Positions 1-12,614 of a DNA stretch of 64,000 bases are shown here, one piece after another. The stretch spans positions 74,274,653 through 74,338,652 of the forward strand of contig NC_065572.1 in NCBI RefSeq assembly GCF_937616625.2, in the 5' to 3' direction. The notes below the pieces were generated by a model that saw only the letters and a list, made by a program, of their open reading frames with translations, was not told the origin of the DNA and searched no databases. Numbering within the stretch: the stretch's first letter is position 1; every line of letters starts with the position of its first letter. This stretch comes from Mercurialis annua (taxonomy: Eukaryota; Streptophyta; Magnoliopsida; Malpighiales; Euphorbiaceae). A program made the position numbers and the translations under genes.

Positions 1-563
1 ATTATATATTATTGTCCACATAAAATTTCATTTTGTCACATCGATAACTATTTGTGGTTCAGAAATTCTCCTAATATATTGCAAGCCAGATGTTTCATTG
101 AATATAATGATTAGGGAATTTTATAAAAATATAAAAAAACAAAAAAAAACCATCAAAAAACTTAAAAATCCTATCCCATTGTTAGAATTTTATTTTTCAA
201 TATTGTATTTTTAGTTTCGACTACAAATTTTATTTCAGCGTTTTTTATTATAAAACTATTTCTAGAAACACATTTTACTATTGTTTTTAAAAATAATTTT
301 AAAACAGTCTCTATAAGGGTTTGAAACGCTTTTTAACAATATTTAGAATAGTTTTTAATACATTTTTCATCATTAAAAAACAACTTTTTCTACAACATTT
401 TCTAACAATATTAAAAATATTTTACATAAAAAAATGTCAAACGATCTCTAATAATTATAATTACAAAAATTGTCGTATTTTATATATTAGTATTTAATTT
501 CTAAAAATATTTTAAATATTCTTATATTTTATATATTTATGGTACATGTTTATAAAAAAAAAA

Positions 564-938
564 GAGGTATTGGTAAAATAAATTCTAACGTTTCACTTTT
601 TTTGCTATTTAAGTCTAACGTTTAAAATTTTACGAAACAAATCTTAACATTTCCAATTTTTGCAAATTATAACTCAAGCCGTTTTCCGGTCACTATTTGC
701 TTATGGCCATATTATTGATATATTAAATATCAGCGTTTTAAAATTTTGCAAATAAAATTTTAACGTTTCGTATTTTTGCAACTTGTAGCCTAATAAAGAT
801 GACAAAATAGCTGAAATCAAAACTTGGGCTACAATTTGCAAAAGTTGGAAAGGTTAAGATTTGTTTCATAAAGTTTTAAACGTTAGGTTTAAATCGCTAA
901 AAAAATGAAACTTTAAAATTTGTTTAGCCAATATCCTT
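564..938. mobile_element. Long-inverted-repeat MITE (family L, copy 1)
   Basis: The two ends are imperfect inverted repeats of roughly 100 bp each. The left arm reads GGTATTGGTAAA followed by a tract with TCTAACGTTTAAAA and CTTAACATTTCCAA. The right arm, read on the - strand, gives GGATATTGGCTAAA, CCTAACGTTTAAAA and CTTAACCTTTCCAA in the same order. There is no open reading frame. A related copy lies at 2285-2646. Both flanks are A-runs, so the target duplication cannot be read. The long arms suggest a Mutator-like MITE, which is inference. Confidence 0.7.
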
Positions 939-1066
939 AAAAAAAATGATTTTATGTGTTATTAATTTCATGCAACAGTAATAGGACTACAACAACTTAA
1001 TTATTGTTAATTAATTTACAATTACTTTATCTGCTTCACCAAGTTGGTCTATCTTAAGGTCGTAAG

Positions 1067-1540
1067 CTAAGAAGCACGGAAACTTCGACAAAATTGTGTT
1101 TCCCGTTTTGGAAACTTTTCGGAAACCGGAAACTCTTGGACATCAGTACGAAACGTTTCGGGCCGTTTCCGTAAATAATAAAAATTAAAAAATTATAAAA
1201 AAATTAAAATTATTACCACAAATAAAAAAATCTAACTAGTTACCCATAAATTTTACATTCGCATTGCCCACAATACATCAAATATATTTATTTGTGTTGA
1301 ATTGTATTATATTTTTTGATATATTTATAAAATTTTAAATATTTAATATATTAAAATGAATTATTTTGTTAATTATCATAAATATTTAGATAATATTTTT
1401 ATAGATATATCCCTATATTTTTGTTATTTGCACGTTTTCCCCACGTTTCGTGTCCTTCATTTTGAAAAACTTTCGTTTCCCCGTGTCCGTTTCGTATCGT
1501 TTCCGTTTCCCGTTTCCGTTTCCGTTTCCGTGCTACCTAG
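1067..1540. mobile_element. Non-autonomous hAT-like element (CTAGGTAGCACGG family)
   Basis: A 474-bp insertion is flanked by an exact 8-bp direct repeat GTCGTAAG (1059-1066 and 1541-1548), the duplication length typical of hAT transposons. The terminal inverted repeats are CTAAGAAGCACGGAAAC on the left and CTAGGTAGCACGGAAAC on the right (15 of 17 match). The right interior carries a run of GTTTCC repeats. A short open frame at 1356-1547 is a by-product of that repeat and not a gene. A 132-bp relative lies in the first intron of the CCT gene at 17406-17537. Confidence 0.85.
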
Positions 1541-1548
1541 GTCGTAAG

Positions 1549-2284
1549 CATATATCATATACTAATATTGACTAATAAAATTATTTCTGATACAATTGCA
1601 TGTTTTGGAGTTTTTGAAAGATCACAAATATGAAATAAATAATATCCAAGTTGAGTAAAAAGCCAATAAACCATAACTTAAATTCTTGGCTTTTCTGAAA
1701 CTTTTAGTTGCCTTTAGCTAATATAAGTAATCATTTAACTATTTAATAATATTTGCTATCATAATATTATTTTCAAGTCTCTTCTTTGAGAAATTAATTA
1801 TTAAAAAATTACAAATGGAATGTCACTTGATCTAATGTTTTTATGTGATCATATATATTTTATGCTTCTAAAACTGGAATTAGGTCACTAGTATTTTAAT
1901 TAATTATTTTGTTGTACATTGCTATCTTCAACAATGAGTTTAAATTATTATTTATCTGAAAACGACCCATTTCATTTTTCTTGATGATTCAATGTACATT
2001 CAAGAAATATTTAGTCTTATTATATACATCAGCAGTTTAGCACATGTTTACCTGATACTGTTTTTGGAATATAGTAACATGCATATATTATTGTTCTAAA
2101 TGATTAAACATTTTATGTCAAAAAAAATGATTAAATATTTTTAATTATATGTATTTCTTAAATTCAAGAACTTGTTTTTCTGTTCATTTATGTGATATGT
2201 CTATTTTTCATGATAATAATTCTCATGAAGGGTATTGAATATGTGCAAACACTTGCGAATGAAACAAAATGAACAATCGATATA
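1549..2284. other. AT-rich intergenic stretch
   Basis: I see no gene, RNA gene or recognisable repeat between the hAT-like element and the next MITE. Confidence 0.6.
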
Positions 2285-2646
2285 GGGGTATTTGTAAAAC
2301 AATTCCTAACATTTCACTTTTAAAGCGATCTCAACGTTTAACATGTTATGAAATAAATCCCAATTTTTTTTATTTTTACAATTTATAACCCCAATCAGTT
2401 TTTCGACAGTTTCGTCTTTTTTTTAGGCTACAAAGTGCAAGACCACGAAAGATAAGGATTTTATGTTAATTTTTTTTGAAAATATTAGGATTTAATCATA
2501 TGTTAATACATGTATCTAATATGGCTTCTATGTATGCATAAAGTTGCCGGAAAACAGTTGGGGCTACGAATTGCAAAAATAAGAAAGGTTGAGATTTATT
2601 TCGTAACTTTTTAAACGCTGGATTAAATCGCTACAAAAATAACCCT
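2285..2646. mobile_element. Long-inverted-repeat MITE (family L, copy 2)
   Basis: The left arm begins GGGTATTTGTAAAAC and the right arm, on the - strand, begins GGGTTATTTTTGTAGCG. Both arms then carry the same series seen in copy 1: an ACGTTTAA-like segment, a GAAATAAATC segment and a tract ending in CCCCAA near the centre. The arms are about 100 bp and diverged. No coding capacity is visible. The exact ends and target duplication are not resolved. Confidence 0.65.
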
Positions 2647-5572
2647 TTAATATTTTAATCATCAGTCATCTACTGTTTTTATCATTATTTAATTTTGTGA
2701 TTTTATTTTGTAACCTTTGCATCTTGTTTTCTTTCAATCACTATTGATCTTTTTTCATTATTATTTCTCAAATCTCTTTGTTTATTATTATAGACACTGA
2801 ATTGTTTTGGGTGCTGCTATTATTACTATACTTTGACAATTTGTATAAGATGGAAGACATACTCATTTGTACAATTAAATGCTACATGGTCACTCATTTT
2901 ATGAAATGTTGCTAAATGCATATTATGATTTTTTTTACTATTTTTTATAAAATTAGCACTTGAATCTAGTACATGTAACTTTATTTTTTTTAGTAGATCA
3001 AGTGTTATATCTAGGATAGTTCAATTTTCATTAAATATAAACTAACTAACTGTTTGGTAAAAAAAATTCAATACAGTTTAATTTAACTAGCCTGCGCATG
3101 CTTTCAGATAAATTATAAATATACGCCGCGATGCAAACAATTGGCATATGCCTTGCTAAAAAGAAGAACAGCAGTAAATGCGATTTTATATTTGACAAAA
3201 ATATATATATAATTTTATAATTTAGAAAGGTTTAGTATACTAAACCCATACATTTTTAATTTTTGATTTCTATATAATCTTTTTAAAATAGTAATCTTGA
3301 CTTGATATTGATAAAATATATTTTGATTATAGTCAATTGTTATCATTTTTCTTTTTTCAATTAAAAATACTTATTCAAATTAGATTATAATTGAAGAAAT
3401 TAAAAGTTTGGTCATAAATGAAAACCCAAAAAAGTTTTATCTTTTTTTAAAAAAATGAATAATTAATTATAACTAATACATTTATCAAATTTAGATTAAA
3501 ATTGACATTAAGAAAAACATGAAAGAACAAAAAGAATTGGGTGTTTGTGCATTTAGACAGATATATTGTGTCCAAATCATAGTGTCCAAATTCACTACAA
3601 CATGTTCATTTGTACATTTCAATGCTACATGGCATTGGCACCCACCCACCTGCCCTTCAGTCTCATATTACCCTTGAGGCCTTGAAAACAAGTCATCCTA
3701 AAATAATTACCGTTCTAATTAAGACTTTTTTAAATTATTAAACTCATGAGTTAAATATTATAGTAGAATGTAAAATTTATAAGTTTCAAAAAATTAGTCT
3801 TTAGATCAAATATATAACTAATATGTTTATATATAAAAATTGAACTTTAAAAACTATTCATCATTATCAAAAAATATCGAATTTTAGCTTTATTATTGAA
3901 AAGATAAATCTTTAAATAATAAAAAATATTTTATAATATTCTTTTTTCTTCTGAATTGATAAGACTTTCTTATTATTTTTAGAGTTTTAAATTATAGGTC
4001 ATCTTATGTGGGTAAACAATTATAAAATTATAAAATTTATTTACTCTTAATAAATACACATAATTATTTTTAATGAACTACTTTTTCCACATCCAACATA
4101 AAATAAATGTCATTTTTAATACTGATGCAAAATGAACCACAAAAAAACTTGTCATTGTATTATTTTACATATTTAAAAAAATATAAAAAATACTATAAAA
4201 TTAGAAAATAGATAAAATATTAAATTTTAATTAATTTAATTATACTATGATTTTATAATATTTCTCACTTTTATCTATTTTACATAAATTAAGAAAAATT
4301 TATTTATTTTTACTCATATTTTATATTAATAATTATTATTTGTATATTTTACTAGTCTTTTTAGTCTCGTCAAACTAACTATTAATAGAACTAAACTGAA
4401 AAATTAATAATAAACACTTCTTTATTATTTATGGACAAAAAAATAATTAAAAAACGATTTATTTAAACTCCAAGCATCATTTTAGTCTTTATTTACTGGT
4501 CTGTAATTTTCCAATCTAAATAAATTGTTGAGGTATTGACTTTTTAAAGAGTGATCAATTTTGAAGTGGAACTTACTTGTGTGATTATCAAGTCAACCAA
4601 TTAATTAGAAGCAATTAATTAAAGGAAAACTTCAAGTTAAATTCTAAGAGAATCCAAAATTATGATATGTAGTGAGTCTTCTGTCGCTAGCAATCTAATT
4701 GAAAATATTTTTTAAAAAACTTTTTTTTAATAAATAATTTGTACACTAATTTTTTAATCTTCTTTTATTAATACATTTAAAAAACATTTTAAATAAATAA
4801 TATTTTTGATATAACACAATATTAAAAAATACTAATTTTTAAATATAATACACAAATAAAACTTTCTGATCAATTAGATTGTAATTGATAGAACATCTGA
4901 AGAAAAAAAATTACAATTGCGTGTATATTGTACTCCGTGGATTTTTTTAAAAAGTCTCAATAAGCTAGACTCATGCTTCGAGTTGTTTAATAATTTTTAA
5001 TTTGCATTTATCTAATAAATAAATAATTTTTTATTTAATTATCAATTTTTATTTTAATAACTAAAGATATTTGTTATTATAATTATTTTATGAATTGTAT
5101 TCAATCACCAAATAAAAAATGAATAAATAATTTAAAAATATAAAAATTAAAAACAATCATATATAATAAAAAACTATAAGAAAATGATTTTGTAAATTTA
5201 ACTAAAAAATATTTTTTTATCTAATTGCATTCCTCTATAAAGGACAAAAGCACAATGTGACAATTCTCTATAGCTGTTGCTTCCATACCGTCTCTTTCAT
5301 TTTTCTTTTCTATCTCTAATTCCTCTCTTATTGCAAAAAAAACAGAAACATTTCCAATTCAAACTATAATGCATAATAGTTGTAAAGCTTACAACAAAGT
5401 AAACAGATGAGAATAACTAAAAAAAGTCAATTGATTTATAACTAATTTTAAACACCTTTATATTTTGATTTATATATCATTAGTTCTTCCTAAAATTTAA
5501 TCATAGTTCGTTTCCTGCTTTTATAAAAAAGAACATTTGTAAAAAAAATTGAACACACAAATAATTACTAAC
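2647..5572. other. AT-rich intergenic DNA, no gene seen
   Basis: This stretch is extremely AT-rich with many short homopolymer runs and has no open frame worth keeping. I recognise no transposon ends, RNA gene or promoter in it. Confidence 0.55.
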
Positions 5573-5770
5573 TGGATTGAAATTCCCTCAAAATTAAGTG
5601 AACTTAAGGGTAATATGTTCACGATCTATACACCGTTCATTACAAAATGAACAGTGTAGATTAATTTGATTAAAATTATACTTTTTTATCTATACCGTTT
5701 ATTTTATTAATGAACGGTATATATCGTGAACATGACCCTCTCAAGTTTAAATAAAATTAAGCTAATCTCA
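5573..5770. mobile_element. Palindromic MITE (family M, copy 1)
   Basis: The core is a nested inverted repeat. ATGTTCACGATCTA on the left faces TCGTGAACATGACC on the right, and ACCGTTCATTACAAAATGAAC-type segments fold internally. The same core and the TTAATTTGATTAAAATT centre recur at 12419-12614 and in the element split between 60432 and 63534. The outer ends are more diverged than in the other copies. There is no coding capacity. Confidence 0.7.
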
Positions 5771-8198
5771 GTTTTAATTTGTTTTCTTGAATGAAATTGA
5801 AATCCCACTAAAACTAAAAAAAACTCGCACATTTAATTTTTTTTTTATTTAATTGATTTAATTATTCTCATTTATAACACACTTTTTTTTACAAGTTTTT
5901 ATGCAATTATAACCCACTAATAACCATTTTTAATGCAATAATAATCCACGAATTAACCATTTTTTATGTGCATGTAAGAAACAATTCCGACCCACCAAAG
6001 TGGGAATGCAATGCAAGGAAAGACAATTTCAATTCCTTGTGCTTAAATTAAACTAATTTCCCCTGCCAAGTGTTAAATTAAGATTTTGCCAAGTGTAATT
6101 CCATTATTGGATCGATTTATCCTGTCTGCCCTTTTAGTTTGTCTCTATGGTCAGGTTCGAATTCCTTTAATGCATATTGTCTTCTATTGTATTTTTTCCT
6201 AATTTAGGAATATTAAGGTTTTGTCCTTTAAAAAAAAAGAATAATCTACTGATCATATGCAATATTAAAGTGTACATTTTTAGTGTGGGCGGAATTAGAA
6301 TGAATGGGAAATTAATGAAAGATTTTCAGTTGAATTTGAATATAATTTTAAAAAAAAAATCTGAAAATATTTTATCGACTTAACAGGCTATATTTAGCCT
6401 GATTCGAATTAATCAAGACAGTGATTCCAAACCGGAAAAATGTGTATTTCTTATAATCTGAAAAGATAAAACTGTGCATTTAAAAGAGAGCATCACTCTT
6501 TTTAGTTGAAATTCTTTTGCATACTTTACAGCCTATATTCTTCCAATCAAGTTCTTCTAAACTGGAATTTTATTTGACTTAATTTATTAATTAAAGTAGA
6601 ACCATTAGGGTTGTGAAAATGATGTCTCTTCGATGCGATTTCACTGTTTCGATTTTTGCTTCTCACATTCATGCATGCCGCAAAAACAAGAATTTCCAAG
6701 TGTTGGAAAGGAATAAATTATTGTTAAGCAATTTTTTATTTGATTATATTTAAAATAATTAGTGTTAACTCCGATTCTTCAAAGTACCTTAGACGACTAA
6801 TTAATTTGTACAAATAACAATGTCAATTCATCGTAAAAAAAACATGTCAAAATAAACCACACAGACATTGCCTGAAAATCACTGCAATCAGGTTAAGATC
6901 ATTAAAGAACGTTTAAAATAATAAAAGTAAGTAATTAGTACATAAATGAGTATAGTGCAATAAGGTAGTATAGTGACTTTTTCGAAGTCGGGTTCAGATC
7001 ACTCACATTCAACATTTTTTTTGAATTATAATAATTATATGTGATCCCACATTATGAAGTCGGATAGTAGAGAGCGCTAAATTCTCATATAGGCGAGCTA
7101 GAGGTATGAAAGTTGAAGTTCACCTAGCTCGTTTGAGCGTTAGGGATAAATAGGCCGGTAACAACTAGAATTGATATGTTTGTAGTATAGTACCGCCATT
7201 ATTAGGAAATATTGCTCGGACTAAGAATCGAACCAGACATACCAATCATGTAGGACGATATAAACTAATTATATTTCTTATCTTTAATGAAATATTACTT
7301 AAATATTTTAAAAGATGTTTCTTTGATTAAAATAAGGGGATGGGGGCTTGATTGGACATTTTTCGACAAGTATGCTTTCACATTAAATTTCTTGTGCAAC
7401 ACTTATTCTCCATAACTTTATGCTTTGAGTTTTGAGAAGGTGACAAAAGTTAGGTCGAAACAATTTCTTTTTGGGGTGATTTTGCAAAAAAATAAAAAGA
7501 GGGACTAATAATATCAGTGTGGAGGAATAGGGCTGCCATATTGAAAGAGAATTTGAATAATTTCTGCAAATTGGAAGACAGACGATTGAATACAGAATCT
7601 ATCGCTCTCTCTCTGTTTCTTTTACAGCTATTATGCATTTTATTTCTATTTCTTTTTTCATGCACTTTTTCAAGAAAATTAATTAATCCAAGAAATATAT
7701 ATTTTGCATTGATGGCTGCCGTACCACTTCTCATTATGCTTCTTTTTCTGCAGAAGATATAATACGAGATGGGCAGGATGGTGAACTTTTACTATGGTAT
7801 ATCATTTCTATGTTGGAAATGAATAATATAAACAATTTGTTTTAAAATATAAAATACACAAAATATGAGAGAAATGTATAAGTAATAAAAATATTATATA
7901 TTTTTGTAACATTAAAAATTATAAAATCTTATTCATAAAAAATATTTATTTTCATTATAATTAAAAACTGTATGTTTGTGTCAATTAATAAAAGCTGCAA
8001 TTTAGTCATAATTAAGAAGAAAATCAAATAACAAAAATTGGTAGTAGAAAACTATTTGAAATATAAAAATTGTCTTTTTAAAATAAAGAAGAGGAGTTTT
8101 TGTTTGTGGATTGTTTTTAAGAATATATAGGTATCTAATTTTTATTATTTACAAAAATAATTTTATGAAATTTGAAAATAAAAATGTTCACAAACATG
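5771..8198. other. Intergenic DNA, no supported gene
   Basis: Short open frames on both strands around 7450-7762 overlap each other, encode unremarkable hydrophobic or lysine-rich sequence and have no recognisable domain. I do not call them genes. A tRNA-like B-box word near 6151 and another on the - strand near 7220 lack an A-box partner and a cloverleaf. Confidence 0.55.
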
Positions 8199-8206
8199 CC
8201 CTTTGC

Positions 8207-8971
8207 TAGGGGTGGGCATGGACCGGTTAACCGGTCCATGAGGGTAATTTGTAAACCGGTCCATTGTAATACGGTTTTTAAAATTAAAAACCTAAACCTA
8301 AAATTTTAAACGGTTAACCGGTAAATCGGTTAACCATAAAAAACGGTTCGGTTTTCGGTTTTGCGGTTTTTAACCATATAACCATTAGAAAAAAATAAAG
8401 ACAAAAAAAGATAAAATTTTAATTCTATTTAATTTTTTTAGCAAACAAAAAGAAACTATAGAAATTGAAACTATATTAAAAAAATATAAATCTATAATTT
8501 ATGAGTAATATTAATGTTAGGCTTGTATTTTTTGAATTGTTTGTTGTGTTGTTCACGTCCACTTTCTACTATTTATAGACTTAAATATTTCTATTTATGT
8601 TAAGTAAGTATTTTAATAAGGAAAACAAATTTCTTACAAAATATTTTCATATATAAATTCTCCTAAAATATATAAATATTCCTAAATAAAATATATGTCA
8701 TATATTCTTATGTTTAGATTTTATCATGTGTATATTATAAAATCCATATTTTTTTAAAGATTATAAAATATATTTATATATATTATATAAACCGGTTAAC
8801 CGGTTAACCACGGTTTTTAAAAATCCAAAACCTAAACCTAAACCATTAACCATAAAAATTAAAAATCAAAACCTAAACCTAAACCGTTGGACCGATTAAC
8901 CATATTTTTCGGTTCGGTTTTACGGTTTCGGTTTGGTTAATCGGTTTGACCGGTTTATTTGCCCACCCCTA
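8207..8971. mobile_element. Non-autonomous hAT element, 765 bp
   Basis: The element is flanked by a perfect 8-bp direct repeat CCCTTTGC (8199-8206 and 8972-8979). Its ends are perfect 12-bp inverted repeats TAGGGGTGGGCA. Just inside both ends are clusters of ACCGGTTAACCGG-type words in both orientations, plus repeated CCTAAACCTAAA tracts. This resembles the subterminal motif arrays that hAT transposases bind. The centre is AT-rich and non-coding. The ends and duplication are seen directly. Membership of hAT follows from the duplication length and end structure. Confidence 0.92.
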
Positions 8972-8979
8972 CCCTTTGC

Positions 8980-11407
8980 TTGTATATATTTCGACGGCTC
9001 TAAAAAATTATAAGAACCATTTGAACTAAGAGATTTTGGATGAATTACACAACTCATAAATTTTATCGAGATTCATTATTCGGCAAAAGAAAAATCATAA
9101 AAACCTATAAATTGTAAAATTGCTCATCCTCTAATTTTTTTCATTTATAATCATGCCTTGGAAACATTAAAATTCATTTTTTAATGAATAATAAAATTTC
9201 TTAAAATTCAATTATTTAAAAAATATTTATATAATTTCAAAATCAACCCTCCAAAGAATGTCATCATAATTTTAGGATGTGTCAATGATGTTGTATTAAA
9301 TAGAGAGAGCAGACGGTTGATCAGAAGTCCCTTTCCTTTTGTTAGCTACATTGAAATATAGTCATTATTCTTAAATATAATTTGTAACTGTATACTACAG
9401 TCCAAAAACAAATTCGAAGAGTCGATTTCTACTATAATTTGCGATCAAAAATTTATTGAAATTGCAATATATATTTGTGTTGACTTTTACATTAATTAAT
9501 TTTAATTAAACTACATAAAATTCGTTAAAACGATAATTATCTAATTTTCTTATAAAAATTATTCGACATTTCAGAATTCGAGCTAGAAATATATGTTATT
9601 GTCAATTTATATTAAGGGGCTAGAAACAAGATAGAAACAGAAAAGAAATTAATGGCTGATCTTTCATTGTAAATGTCCTCTCATTCTTTTGTATTTTTAT
9701 GTTGTTCGTTTCCCACATTTCATTATTACCAGCAATACCATATTTTAGAAAAAGAAAAAAAAAAGAAAAAAAAGGGCGGCCATCAAATATTAATTCTTAT
9801 TTTATGTTAGTACGAATTTGTTTTTCTATATAAGAAGAATACATAAATTACATTGCAGAATTAAATTAAATAATTTTGATTAAGTAAATTTAACTATTCT
9901 AAAATTGTAAATTAGGATCAGCTATTTTTTAAGAATTATAAATTAAAAATTTATTAATTTTAATTAATAAAATTTGGTTTAATCGATCAAGTTATAAAGT
10001 TACTCAAAAATTGACTTAGTACTTGTTTCCCTGTTTTTTAAGAAAACGGTTTGTGCCTTTGAGTGTGTGAGCGTGCTGGAGGGTTATACTTCAAATTAAA
10101 ATTTGAAAAATAATCAAGCGATTATGAACGATTTTCAAAAAATGTAAAAAAATCTAAACGGTTCGTAAAAAAAACTTTTAGAGAACTTTGAAAACAAAAG
10201 AAAGCTTTTGTAATTAAATATCTGACGATATAATTGAAATTGAGATTGAAAATAATGTCGGATTACAAGAAGAATAAAAGTACGATATAAGTGATTTCAC
10301 AAAATAATGGTTTTTGATATTAATATTCTCCTAATAGTATTTGAGTTTTTGTTGAATTTGGATGGGGGTTGTAATCGTTGCATTCCTCATCTATTTATAG
10401 CATCTTTGCAGAAAATGTCAGATGATAATTGCATTTCAACTGTCCACGATCCCACTTTTCACTTTCTCCACTTCTATAAAAACTGTCAGATGCTCATTTA
10501 TTTTCAACCACTCTCTAACTTCATAAAAACCGTCTCTTTGATAAACTGCCAACACATGCTAAAATTGAAGATCATGGTTGTAAATTTTTCGTGTTATGTA
10601 GAGATCTTAAATTTTTGGAGATTCTGAATTTCTGGAGATCCTGAACTTTTGAAGATCCTGAACTTCTAGCAACTTGGAGATCTTGAGCTTCTGGAAATTT
10701 GGCAATCGTTAGCTTCTGGTACCTTGGAGATCATGAACTAATATCCTGGATTATAAACTTCTATGATTTCAGCATCTCCTTAATTTTTTTTGGACTTTTA
10801 GACTTTGAACAATTTTAATTTTGGTATAAACTATCAGAAATTAAGAATTAAATTGAGAAATTTTCATTAACTTTAATAAATGATTTATAGCTTTAATATA
10901 TAGAAGAATGAGCTCCACGTGTCTCATAATTCTTTTTCTAATCTAACGGCTATAACTCATTTAATCATAACGGCAACTAATCATAACTAACAGCTCAACA
11001 ACTAACTGTTTTCTGTTTTCTGTAAATAATAGAAAATTTCCATTCTTCTTCTTCAATCTGTAAACTCATTAGCTTGGTGAGTTTCTTCTTTATATTTAAC
11101 ATAAACAATACTATATCAATATAGTTTAAATTTTGAAAAATACAAATAAATAATATAACAAATGAGATTGAGTAACTGTTTCATATTCGATTAATGAAGT
11201 TTGATGAAACCTAAAAAAATAGCTTCCAGAAGTATGAATATAACTATGAATAATTTCGTCAAAAAAAAAACTATTAATAATTACTTTATATTTTTCTTTA
11301 AATGTTGACTTTTTGTTTCATCATTATTGCCTCTTTGGGTAAGGGATCTAAAATATAGTATAAAGTTATAGATATTGTAATACAGAATATTTCTTCTTAT
11401 ATATTAA
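8980..11407. other. Intergenic DNA with a diverged ~20-bp tandem repeat
   Basis: No gene is supported; the frame at 10307-10627 has no recognisable domain. At about 10601-10735 a motif like GGAGATCCTGAACTTCT recurs five or six times with substitutions. The following segment, to about 11080, reads like part of a retrotransposon LTR, but I could not find a second copy, a primer-binding site or defined ends. Confidence 0.45.
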
Positions 11408-11440
11408 CTAGTACGAAACCCTCGCGTTGCTTCGGGGAAA
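11408..11440 (-). mobile_element. Helitron-like 3' terminus
   Basis: Read on the - strand, this segment has a G+C-rich imperfect hairpin (CCCCG...CGAGGG), then TTTCGTACTAG and a flanking T. That matches the Helitron 3' end structure of a hairpin some 10 bases before CTRR, inserted between A and T. The body would extend towards higher coordinates. I could not find a matching TC 5' end, so the element length is unknown and it may be a fragment. Confidence 0.55.
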
Positions 11441-11516
11441 ACCGTTTTTTTTTATTTAAAGACAACTCGAACACTATAGTAATTATTTACGCAGTCTTCA
11501 AAACACAAATGTTTTT

Positions 11517-11563
11517 GATATAATTATAATTATAATTATAATTATAATTATAATTATAATTAA
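11517..11563. repeat. Hexanucleotide microsatellite (ATAATT)n
   Basis: About seven uninterrupted copies of a TAATTA/ATAATT unit, near the Helitron-like end. Confidence 0.9.
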
Positions 11564-12418
11564 AGTTTGTAACATTCTGTTAAGACAATTGTTCAAACTA
11601 AATACTACTTCCAAAGGAGATCCATCACCAATATGTTGAAGAGATCGACAGACTTCATAAGATGTTGCTGGAAGAAGCCGATTATAGTTAAAAAAACTGT
11701 CAAAATTGCGAAGGAACTGGATTCAGAGTGTCTTTCTTGCTAATTCCGAAATTTTTAAAAAATGAAATTGCGCATTGGGGCCAGGCTATAACAATTCGGA
11801 TATAGTTTTTCGGTTCTCGTTCCTTTATGTTTCTGAATCTTAAAGAAGTGATTATGTACCAATCACTTGAAACTCATAAAGTGGTTTAGACAAATGAAAT
11901 AGAATATGTAATAAACGTGTTAATTATATAGTAAAAAATAAATATATTATTAATCTTCACATTTATAATTCATAATTTGTAATTATTGCAAGACCTAATA
12001 AATATAGAACTAAAAATACAAAAAAAAATTAAAAAGAAATAAAAAAAATTTGATGCTAGATTAAACATACTAATGAACAATAAAATTACATTTATAATAA
12101 TTAAAACTAAAACCGAATTTATTTTGAATTGTTTCTAAAGACTATAAATTTTTAATAAAAAGAATGAAATAAATTGTGTAGTGAAAACAAATAGTAAAGT
12201 GAGTATATATAGTAAAAAATAGAGTTGTTATATTACCGTTATGTATCCGTTAAATATTTTGAATTTTGTTAAATTTATTAGATAAAAAAAGTATTGAAGT
12301 TAGTTAAATAAAAGTCACAACATTACTTATTGAATTATCTATATTATTTTAATGAAAATTATTAAAATGACCTAAGTTCATAAATAAAATGATCAGTGAT
12401 TTATTATTGTATGAAAAT

Positions 12419-12614
12419 GGATTGGGATTCTCTCAAGTTCATTTTAAACTTGAGTGGGCCATGTTCACGATCTACACCGTTAAATACAAAATGAACGGTG
12501 TAGATCAAAAAAGTAAAATTTTAATCAAATTAATCTACACCATTCATTTTACAATGAACGGTGTAGTTCGTGAATATGACCTCCTCAAACTTATTTGAAA
12601 TTGAGAGAATCCAA
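12419..12614. mobile_element. Palindromic MITE (family M, copy 2)
   Basis: The ends are GGATTGGGATTCTCTCAAG on the left and an inverted TTGGATTCTCTCAA on the right. The interior is a long palindrome: GTTCACGATCTACACCGT faces ACGGTGTAGTTCGTGAA, and ATGAACGGTGTAGATC faces its complement. It is about 196 bp and the best-preserved uninterrupted member of the family in this window. A short open frame across it is an artefact of the palindrome. Its target duplication is not clear. Confidence 0.8.

Noticed and set aside
6145..7242. tRNA-like B-box words (GGTTCGAATTCC near 6151; GGTTCGATTCT on the - strand near 7220)
   Set aside because: No A-box at the right distance, no cloverleaf and no SINE tail were found. 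A similar weak word near 16553 also failed.
7450..7762. Overlapping open frames on both strands
   Set aside because: They overlap in opposite directions, have no domain and no promoter context, and their composition fits chance frames in AT-rich DNA.
10307..10627. 106-codon open frame
   Set aside because: It has no recognisable domain or neighbouring exon structure, and it runs into the diverged tandem repeat.
10870..11090. Segment resembling part of a Copia-type LTR
   Set aside because: No paired LTR, TG/CA ends, primer-binding site or coding remnants could be identified, so it is not listed as an element.
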